From NCBI GenBank assembly GCA_913050545.1, contig CAJWZY010000094.1:1-7861 (forward strand): a DNA stretch of 7,861 nt, given 5' to 3'. The notes beneath the pieces were generated by a model. The model made no database searches and was not told where the DNA came from. It saw nothing but the letters and a program-made list of their open reading frames with translations. Below are positions 1 through 5,751 of this stretch, one piece after another. The stretch's first letter is position 1, and every line of letters starts with the position of its first letter. The DNA comes from an uncultured bacterium. Lineage in GTDB: Bacteria > Planctomycetota > UBA8108. The translations under genes and the position numbers were made by a program.

Positions 1-291
1 GTACCACGGAAGCACAATCCGGATCTCTTCATCGACCAGCTTCAGAACTTTCCGAGTCTCATCGGAGAGCGTCAGGGTCTTTTCCTCGGTCAGGTCAAGA
101 CGCCCTGGATGGCGAAAGGCGATCCCGTTCACCACGAAAAGTATGTAGAGAACCAGGAACCCGTTGATGAAAAAACGGGTCTTTGCGCCCGAACGTCTTG
201 CCAGGCTGAAACTCTGGGGAGCAGCAGCGGCCTTTGCCGGAGCGCTGCCGGTTTCCTCAGCTGGTTGCTTGTCGGCTTCCTGTGTACTCAT
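1..291 (-). CDS. GldG-like ABC-associated membrane protein, N-terminal 97 residues (partial)
   Basis: This is the beginning of a protein whose remainder lies beyond the left edge; the frame is open to base 1. The first 35 or so residues are hydrophilic and Ala/Pro/Gln-rich. One membrane segment follows at about residues 40-58 (FFINGFLVLYILFVVNGIAF), then DLTEEKTLTLSDETRKVLK at about 66-84. That short stretch just after the first membrane helix is typical of GldG / Gldg_ABC_transp family proteins, which have a large periplasmic domain and work with an ABC-2 ATPase and permease. The ATG at 291-289 overlaps the permease stop codon (ATGA). A GGAG abuts the start with no spacing, so initiation probably depends on translational coupling. 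The substrate and the role of the complex are unknown; in Bacteroidetes the related GldAFG genes are linked to gliding, but relatives occur widely in non-gliding bacteria. The family call rests on a short fragment and on the two upstream genes. Confidence 0.72.
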   Translation of the reverse strand, partial: MSTQEADKQPAEETGSAPAKAAAAPQSFSLARRSGAKTRFFINGFLVLYILFVVNGIAFRHPGRLDLTEEKTLTLSDETRKVLKLVDEEIRIVLPWY

Positions 292-1058
292 CTCCACTTA
301 CGCGCACTCACCATGTTGACGGACAGAAAAAGAAAGAGACTGGTAAAGCTCAGGTAAAAGACCAGGTAGCGCAGCTCGATGACCCCCTTGATGTAGCCGG
401 TAGAAAAATGGGCGTTGAAGCTCAGGTAGTGGAACAATCGCTGCAGCTCGGGAGTTTCCCGGTAGATGTGGGCCAAAAATACAACGGCAAAGAACAGCAG
501 GTTCCCGGTAAGCGCCAGGACGGCTGCAACAAGTTGATTGCGGGACAGGGCCGAGGCAAGAATGCCGAGGGAATTGGTCAGGCAACCGAGGAAAAACAGA
601 CCGAAGTACATCGACTTGACCAGCCCCCAGTCCGGTCCTTCCGGTTTCGCCAGGAATTCCAGGACCAGAACGAAGAGTAACAGCGAAGACCAGATCAGCA
701 TGTAGAAGAACTGCGTCGCAAGGAACTTGCCGAGCACCACCTCCGATGCCTTTACCGGGGCCGTCATCAGCATCTCAAGGGTACCTGTCCTTTTTTCTTC
801 TGAAAAAAGCCGCATGCTCAACAGTGGTGAAAGCGGAAGCACCCAGAAAAAGGAAAAGTTGAACAGAGACCTGAGCACCAGGGTGATCTGCTGGGGCTCA
901 TGGGTGAAGTTCACGCAGTTGACGAAAAAGATCCAGCCGTTGGAGACCATGAAGAGAAAGAGCACGATGTAGGCGACCGGGGAATAAAACAGAGCGAGGA
1001 ATTCGCGCTGAAAAACCGCCCAGGTGTTCGATATTGCGCTCAGCGGGGGCCTGCTCAC
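288..1058 (-). CDS. ABC-2 type transporter permease, GldF-like
   Basis: An inner-membrane permease of 256 residues, the usual size for the GldF / ABC-2 permease group. About six membrane segments can be read: roughly residues 26-47, 62-80, 110-136, 147-170, 177-198 and 229-249. Between the second and third lies the cytosolic motif FSEEKRTGTLEMLMTAPV (about 85-102), which is characteristic of ABC-2 permeases and probably contacts the ATPase. The start is GTG at 1058-1056, preceded by GGGAGG with a 5-base spacer. It overlaps the ATPase stop codon (GTGA), and its own stop overlaps the next start (ATGA), so the three genes are tightly coupled. The protein is expected to form the membrane channel of an exporter or envelope-remodelling machine with the ATPase and the GldG-like partner. 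The transported substrate cannot be told from sequence. The family assignment is secure; the gliding-motility name is not implied. Confidence 0.9.
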   Translation of the reverse strand: MSRPPLSAISNTWAVFQREFLALFYSPVAYIVLFLFMVSNGWIFFVNCVNFTHEPQQITLVLRSLFNFSFFWVLPLSPLLSMRLFSEEKRTGTLEMLMTAPVKASEVVLGKFLATQFFYMLIWSSLLLFVLVLEFLAKPEGPDWGLVKSMYFGLFFLGCLTNSLGILASALSRNQLVAAVLALTGNLLFFAVVFLAHIYRETPELQRLFHYLSFNAHFSTGYIKGVIELRYLVFYLSFTSLFLFLSVNMVSARKWR

Positions 1059-2026
1059 TCTTTCCTCCCGACGATCCCGAGAAATACCTCTTCGAGACTC
1101 AGTTTCTCATGCTCCAGCTGGCGCAGTTTCCAGCCTCCGCGCTTGACAGCTTCAAAGACCGACTCCGCATCCATGTCTGAATTGCTGAAGAAAACCCTGT
1201 AAGACCGGTAGCCCCCGTCGGCAGCTTCACCAGTGGCCGGCTCGCCTTGCTCTACCCTTGAGACCCCCTTCAGCCCCTCGAAGGATTTCTTGACCTCCTG
1301 CGCGGGCCCGGCAACGTCCGCCACCACGCAGACCCGTGTGCCCAGGGAATCCTTGAGCTCCGAGACCGTGTCGCTGGCAACGATTTCCCCGGAGGAGATA
1401 ATCACCACGCTGGAACAAACGAGCTCCACCTCGCTCAGGATGTGGGTAGAAAGGATGACCGTCCGGTTCCTCCCAACCTCCCGAAGCATCGATCTGAACT
1501 GGATCACCTGCTCGGGGTCAAGCCCGACGGTCGGCTCGTCGAGGATCAGCACCGGCGGCTCGCCCAGGAGAGCATCCGCGAGACCGACCCGCTGGCGGTA
1601 GCCACGCGACAAGGTGCCGATCATGCGCCCTGACACATCCCCGGTCCGGGTCTCTTCGAGAGACTTCTCTATTCTCGACTTTCTCCGGGACATGGGAATC
1701 CCCTTGAGGCGGGAGCGGAACTTCAGGTACTCCCTGACCCGCATATCCGGATACAGGGGCACGCCCTCCGGCAGGTAGCCGATCGAGCTGCGTACCGCCA
1801 GGCTCTCGCTCCCCACATCGAAACCATTCACATTGACGCGGCCCGAATCACCCGGCATGAAGCCTGCGAGGATTCGCAGAGTGGTGCTCTTGCCGGCCCC
1901 GTTGGGGCCGAGAAATCCGAGGACCTCCCCCTCTCCAACCGAAAAGGAAATTCCCTTCAAAGCCTTCACAGGACCGTAGCTTTTAGCCAGGCCATCGACT
2001 TCGATCAGGTTTCTGGTCTCAGCCAA
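1055..2026 (-). CDS. ABC transporter ATP-binding protein, GldA-like (ABC-2 family)
   Basis: A 323-residue cytosolic ATPase that should power the adjacent permease. The nucleotide-binding domain covers about residues 7-220: Walker A GPNGAGKST (40-48), GYLPEGVPLYPD in the Q-loop position (about 83-94, with Glu where many ABC proteins have Gln, as is common in GldA-type proteins), signature LSRGYRQR (139-146), Walker B LILDEP (160-165), D-loop GLDP (168-171) and the switch His in STH (193-195). The C-terminal 100 residues form the extra domain typical of ABC-2 drug/gliding-type ATPases (DUF4162-like) and end in a LSLEEVFLGIVG motif. The start chosen is TTG at 2026-2024: an in-frame TAG lies 6 codons upstream (TAG, two codons, TTG, counting back gives no other start), and GGAGAG sits 9 bases before the TTG. 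It is followed by overlapping permease and GldG-like genes. It lies 144 bp behind rpoN without a visible terminator. Confidence 0.93.
   Translation of the reverse strand: MAETRNLIEVDGLAKSYGPVKALKGISFSVGEGEVLGFLGPNGAGKSTTLRILAGFMPGDSGRVNVNGFDVGSESLAVRSSIGYLPEGVPLYPDMRVREYLKFRSRLKGIPMSRRKSRIEKSLEETRTGDVSGRMIGTLSRGYRQRVGLADALLGEPPVLILDEPTVGLDPEQVIQFRSMLREVGRNRTVILSTHILSEVELVCSSVVIISSGEIVASDTVSELKDSLGTRVCVVADVAGPAQEVKKSFEGLKGVSRVEQGEPATGEAADGGYRSYRVFFSNSDMDAESVFEAVKRGGWKLRQLEHEKLSLEEVFLGIVGRKE
1064..1069 (-). promoter_or_regulatory. Ribosome binding site of the ABC permease
   Basis: GGGAGG read on the minus strand lies 5 bases upstream of the GTG start of the permease and within the last codons of the ATPase gene. 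It supports the GTG as the true start despite the overlap with the ATPase stop codon. Confidence 0.75.
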
Positions 2027-2035
2027 GGAATTCTA

Positions 2036-2041
2036 CTCTCC
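2036..2041 (-). promoter_or_regulatory. Ribosome binding site deciding the TTG start of the ABC ATPase
   Basis: GGAGAG on the minus strand is 9 bases before TTG at 2026-2024. No ATG or GTG lies between the in-frame stop codon (TAG at 2035-2033) and this TTG, so the site together with the stop fixes the start. An interrupted palindrome (2047-2068) begins 5 bases further upstream. Confidence 0.6.
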
Positions 2042-2046
2042 ACTTC

Positions 2047-2068
2047 CTGCCCGCAGCTCTGCTGGCAG
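2047..2068. repeat. 22-bp interrupted palindrome in the rpoN-ABC intergenic region
   Basis: The arms are CTGCC (2047-2051) with GGCAG (2064-2068), and GCAG (2053-2056) with CTGC (2059-2062). One mismatched position on each side (2052 and 2063) separates outer and inner arms, and a 2-base centre lies at 2057-2058. In RNA it would fold into a GC-rich hairpin just ahead of the ATPase ribosome binding site. In DNA it could be a protein-binding site. No U-tract follows, so it is not an intrinsic terminator. The function is unknown. Confidence 0.5.
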
Positions 2069-2170
2069 GTAACTTCTCTTCAAGCTCCGTAAAGCCGGGA
2101 TAGGATGTTCCGTTACCGTCTTTTAGTCCAGAAAGACTTCATCCTCAGAAAAGAAAACCTTACTACCACC

Positions 2171-3856
2171 TCAATACTCACGCCGCTCCCGCGAGGATGG
2201 AATCCCCTCCGCTTCACGGTATTTCGTGACCGTACGGCGGGAAATACTGATCCCCACCTCTTCGAGCTTGCGCACAATAGCTATATCGCTGAGCGGGCGG
2301 TCCTTGTCCTCCTCAGCGATGAAGTTCTTGATTCTCTGGATGACGCTGCCCCGGGCCTCCACATCACCTCCGGACTTGGTCGCTCCACCGGAAAAGAATG
2401 ACCTCAAACCGAAAATCCCCTGGGGAGTCTGGATGTACTTGCCACTGATTCCCCGGCTGATCGTGGAGACATGGACACCGATTATTTCGGCTACATCTGC
2501 CATCTTCAGGGGCTTGAGCTTGCTGATGCCATGGTCAAGGAAATCAGACTGGATATTCACTATCTCCTGGGCAATCTTCTGCAGCGTCGATTGGCGCTGA
2601 ACAATGGCCGCTATCAGCCACTCTGCATTGTCGAGCTTCTTCTTCAGGTACTTCTTCACCTCCGGGTCCTTACGGGACTGGCGAAACAGCTCCCGGTAGT
2701 GAGCACTGATGCGCAGGCGAGGCATGAAATCGGAATCTACACGAACCACGTACTTGCCTTCGATTTCATCGACGAGCACATCCGGTTTCACGTAGAGGGG
2801 CAGATCTCCACCGTAGTTTTTTCCCGGCAGGGGCTCGAGACAGGCAATATTAGCCACTGCATCCTTGAGGTCCTCGATCCCGACGCCAAGAGCCTTGGCA
2901 ATTTTCGGCAGCCGGTTATGCCCCAATTCAGAAAGGAACTCCCGGATGATCCGCTCCTCAAGCGGATAGTCCTGGCGGTCTTTCTTGAGTTGCAGCAGGA
3001 GGCACTCCTCGATTCCTCGACCACCTACCCCGGTAGGTTCGAGATCCTGGACAATCTCCAGGGCAATCTCAAGCAGGATCAGCGGAGCCGGAGACTCCAT
3101 CGAATCAAGGATCTCCTCCAGCGAATACATCAGGTAGCCGCGGTCATCGATGTTGTAGATGAGCTCACTGCAGAGCTCCCTGATGCGAACCACTGTCTCA
3201 TCCGAGAAGTCAAACGCAGGGGAGGCCGCTGCCTGGGACCCAGCTTCTCCGGGCAGGTCTTCTCCGGGCCTGGCTTCCCCGAGACCATTTGCCTCTGAAA
3301 CGGGCGCGGCCGCAGCAGGGGGGGCAACAGGATCCGGCGGAGCTTCAGGAGGGCTTTCTCCGGCAGGCACCACCCTGGACTCAAAACGGCGCATCACGGA
3401 CAGGATTTCTTCGTCACTCAGGAGATGGACCTGGTCCTCGAGATGGTCCTGCAGGGAGATCGGGCGTTCAGCGGTATTGCTCATCGCCTCCTGCTTCTCG
3501 TCTCTCTCTCCGCTGTAGCTCGATGACATCCTTGAGGGTGGAGCATCATCCTGGCTGTAGCGGTCAAGTCGATCCAGCCGGTCCTCCAGCGAACCGAGCG
3601 GTTCTTCCGATGGCTCACCACCCGCCTCGGCCTCCTCGGCAGAGCCGCTTTCAGCCTGGGGCGCAGCCGCCTCCTCGGATCCTGTGAGGGAATTGTCCTC
3701 CGAGCGCTCGAGCGTCGCATTGTCTTCCAGTTCCTGCTCCACACGCTCCTGCAGGTCCGTGGAGTTCAAACAGAGAATCTCCATCGACAGATACATCTGC
3801 GGCGACAGCGTCTGAATCTGCTTGATCGCCTGGTGTTGGGAGAGACCTAATTCCAT
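2171..3856 (-). CDS. rpoN: RNA polymerase sigma-54 factor (RpoN)
   Basis: The alternative sigma factor that directs RNA polymerase to -24/-12 promoters and needs AAA+ activators for open-complex formation. The protein has 561 residues, against about 450-500 usually. Region I (about 3-50) is recognisable: LGLSQHQAIKQIQTLSPQM, then LQERVEQELEDNATLE, where the common NPLLE has become NATLE. Region II (about 51-130) is acidic. The core-binding domain starts with ISLQDHLEDQVHLL (133-146), is interrupted by a Pro/Ala-rich stretch, and resumes at ELIYNIDDRGYL (231-242). The HTH region is at about 452-490 (MADVAEIIGVHVSTISRGIS, KYIQTPQGIFGLRSFFSGG). The RpoN box is SRRTVTKYRE (539-548) against the canonical ARRTVAKYRE. 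The ATG at 3856-3854 is the natural start for Region I, though its Shine-Dalgarno is weak. The gene has its own sigma-70 type promoter and is followed by ABC genes rather than the common hpf/ptsN. Confidence 0.97.
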   Translation of the reverse strand: MELGLSQHQAIKQIQTLSPQMYLSMEILCLNSTDLQERVEQELEDNATLERSEDNSLTGSEEAAAPQAESGSAEEAEAGGEPSEEPLGSLEDRLDRLDRYSQDDAPPSRMSSSYSGERDEKQEAMSNTAERPISLQDHLEDQVHLLSDEEILSVMRRFESRVVPAGESPPEAPPDPVAPPAAAAPVSEANGLGEARPGEDLPGEAGSQAAASPAFDFSDETVVRIRELCSELIYNIDDRGYLMYSLEEILDSMESPAPLILLEIALEIVQDLEPTGVGGRGIEECLLLQLKKDRQDYPLEERIIREFLSELGHNRLPKIAKALGVGIEDLKDAVANIACLEPLPGKNYGGDLPLYVKPDVLVDEIEGKYVVRVDSDFMPRLRISAHYRELFRQSRKDPEVKKYLKKKLDNAEWLIAAIVQRQSTLQKIAQEIVNIQSDFLDHGISKLKPLKMADVAEIIGVHVSTISRGISGKYIQTPQGIFGLRSFFSGGATKSGGDVEARGSVIQRIKNFIAEEDKDRPLSDIAIVRKLEEVGISISRRTVTKYREAEGIPSSRERREY

Positions 3857-4066
3857 GGCGCTTCATTCGTTCCCCAGCCTGTCCAAACCGGCTATAGCTA
3901 CTATCAGACAGACTGAAAAAAAACAATTCTTAGTAGAGTGGATCGACAAGTGAGTATAGGTGGCGCTTTTGCCAAAGTCAACTTAAGCGGCTGACAACCC
4001 CTTTAAGCAAAAACACTTAGAGAACATTCCACGGAAGCTGCCTGGGCCTCTGCAAATTTCTGTCCT
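3857..4066. other. Intergenic region between lnt and rpoN
   Basis: These 210 bases hold the rpoN promoter and leader. No gene could be supported. No GC-rich hairpin followed by a T-run was found after the lnt stop, so termination of the murJ-lnt transcript is not visible here. An AT-rich inverted repeat (CTTAAG near 3982-3987 and TTTAAGC near 4002-4008) lies just upstream of the promoter. Confidence 0.6.
3953..3981 (-). promoter_or_regulatory. Predicted sigma-70 type promoter of rpoN
   Basis: Read on the minus strand, TTGACT (3981-3976) and TATACT (3958-3953) are separated by exactly 17 bases. Each hexamer differs from consensus at one position. Transcription would begin around 3945-3947, giving a leader of about 90 bases that contains a run of eight T (3923-3916). 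The spacer carries a small inverted repeat, TGGC (3961-3964) with GCCA (3971-3974), which could be an operator. This promoter separates rpoN from lnt, although read-through from lnt is not excluded. Confidence 0.7.
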
Positions 4067-5707
4067 TCACGCGCGACGCGCAGCCCGCCAGCGGCCTGAG
4101 AAGAGCTCCAGAACCCCGGCGAGGAGACATAGAAAAGCGAACCAATGCCCCCAGCTCCTGTAGAAGGATGGAGCGCTTCCCGGGATAAAGCTTTCCCTGA
4201 AGCTGTCGGCTTCCCAGGTCTTTTTGCCGCCATGAAACTCGCCGGCGAGGTCGACGATGCCCGAAGGCCCCACGTTCGTGCAGCGCAAAACGGGAATGCG
4301 GGACTCAACCGCCCTGAGGATCAGTACCGAGCGGTGCTGCTCGATATGAGCTGTGTTCCCATACCAGTAGTCTTCAGTGAGATTCACCAGGAAGTCGCTG
4401 CCGCTGGATGACTGGCGCACATATTCGGGCAGTACCGCCTCGTAGCAGATGAGGTTTCGGAATGTGCTATCGCCCAGGGACATCGGTGGATTGTCAGTAC
4501 CCAGATTGAGGTTACCTATTCCGGGTAATCTGTTTCGCCACGAATCAGGCAGGAGGTCAAGACCGGGAACCCACTCACCAAAAGGAACGGGATGGTTCTT
4601 CTTGTAAATACTTCCCACCCCATCTCGGCGCAGGTAGATTGAAATGTTGTAACGACCTTCCCCAAAACCCCCAATCACCATGGGGATTTTAAAGTCATCC
4701 AGGACCATCTTCCCTCCTGCCGGGCGATTGAAGAGTGGACTCCTCCAAGGGTCGACTCCCTGGCCTGTCGCCAGAGAAATCGGGTTAGAGCCTTCGGGCC
4801 AGAGGACCAGGCCAACAGCGGATGGCTTTTCTTCTCCAATCAACAACCTGGTTTCTGCAACATAGCCATCGAGGAGTTGGCGGAGTCTCAAATAATATTG
4901 CCGGGGATTTTCATCCGGTCTTTGTCGGCGTTCATTCGGATGGAGAAACCCCTGTATAAAACCAACCTCGATCCTCTCGCCTTCACGCTCTGCCAGCCTT
5001 GCCTGGATCGACCCCAGCCGCAAGGGACCATAAACACAGCACACCAGCAGAAGGACTGCGCTGGCGGCCACTCTCCAACGCGGAAACCCTTCCACCGATC
5101 GCCGCCAACCGACAATACCTGCTGCCGTAGCGCTGGTGAGGAACACCAGCGCCGTCAGGCCACTGGCGCCGAGGATATCGACGCATTGCAGGAACCAGGT
5201 GCGCTCGTACAGAGCTCCACCGAGGTGCCACGGCCACAGCCTGGGGTAGTAATGCTCGATCCCTACCCAGAGAGGCAACACGAGCAGAAGGTGCAGGCTG
5301 CTGCGACAGCGCCCCAGGGCCAGGCCCATCACCGCCCAGGGTACCGCCTCGTAAGCGACCCAGAAAAGGTAAACAAGCAACGACAGAAGCGTGCCCATGC
5401 CGGTAAATTCGTTGATGGTATGGCAGACCCAGGAAAAGGAAACGCCCACGAAGGTCAGCCCGCAGATTCCCCCCAGCACAAACCCTCTCTTCTTCCCGAC
5501 TCCCTGCGCCACCAGCATGAGAGGCAGGAGGATCAGGAAGACCAGCAGGTCGAGCTGGTAGGGCCGGCCGAAAATCGGAAAGGAGAGAATCCCGAGGCCA
5601 CCGCTCAAGGCGGCTCCGCCAATCCTCAACCAGCAGAACCCTGGAGAGGTTTCCGCCACGGGTTCGGGATTTTTCTGCTCTGAAGAGCTCATACTGTGAT
5701 TCTGCAT
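4067..5707 (-). CDS. lnt: Apolipoprotein N-acyltransferase (Lnt)
   Basis: An inner-membrane enzyme that transfers an acyl chain from a phospholipid to the N-terminal cysteine of apolipoproteins, the last step of lipoprotein maturation. It has 546 residues (E. coli Lnt has 512). The N-terminal half has several membrane helices (about 30-230), followed by a periplasmic nitrilase-type domain. The catalytic residues can be read: Glu305 in VLWPEGSNP, Lys370 in YKKNHPVPFGEWVP and Cys421 in LICYEAVLPEY. Glu378 in the PFGE motif is also kept. The segment NLTEDYWYG (442-450) replaces the more usual N-x-[ST]-N-D-x-W with Glu at 445. A final membrane helix lies at about 518-536. The start is uncertain: ATG at 5707-5705 has GGAG only 1 base away, and a second ATG at 5692-5690 (Met6) lacks a clear site. 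It lies 44 bp behind murJ with no promoter seen, so it is probably in the same operon. Confidence 0.96.
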   Translation of the reverse strand: MQNHSMSSSEQKNPEPVAETSPGFCWLRIGGAALSGGLGILSFPIFGRPYQLDLLVFLILLPLMLVAQGVGKKRGFVLGGICGLTFVGVSFSWVCHTINEFTGMGTLLSLLVYLFWVAYEAVPWAVMGLALGRCRSSLHLLLVLPLWVGIEHYYPRLWPWHLGGALYERTWFLQCVDILGASGLTALVFLTSATAAGIVGWRRSVEGFPRWRVAASAVLLLVCCVYGPLRLGSIQARLAEREGERIEVGFIQGFLHPNERRQRPDENPRQYYLRLRQLLDGYVAETRLLIGEEKPSAVGLVLWPEGSNPISLATGQGVDPWRSPLFNRPAGGKMVLDDFKIPMVIGGFGEGRYNISIYLRRDGVGSIYKKNHPVPFGEWVPGLDLLPDSWRNRLPGIGNLNLGTDNPPMSLGDSTFRNLICYEAVLPEYVRQSSSGSDFLVNLTEDYWYGNTAHIEQHRSVLILRAVESRIPVLRCTNVGPSGIVDLAGEFHGGKKTWEADSFRESFIPGSAPSFYRSWGHWFAFLCLLAGVLELFSGRWRAARRA

Positions 5708-5751
5708 GCTCCAGCGAAGGTATCAAGGAACCCTGCGGGATCCTCGGCCAA

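Noticed and set aside
2118..2137. Hairpin GTCTTT/AAAGAC with an 8-base loop after rpoN, considered as a terminator
   Set aside because: The stem is AT-rich and only six pairs, and no T-run follows it on the minus strand.
2471..3298. Plus-strand open frame of 275 codons antisense to rpoN
   Set aside because: RpoN on the opposite strand has diagnostic motifs along this stretch; the antisense translation resembles nothing I recognise.
3916..3923. Run of eight T on the minus strand in the rpoN leader, considered as an intrinsic terminator
   Set aside because: No GC-rich stem precedes it and it lies downstream of a good rpoN promoter.
4877..5683. Plus-strand open frame of 268 codons antisense to lnt
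   Set aside because: It overlaps the well-supported Lnt membrane domain. The translation is hydrophilic and biased, as expected for the reverse of a hydrophobic gene, and has no family features.
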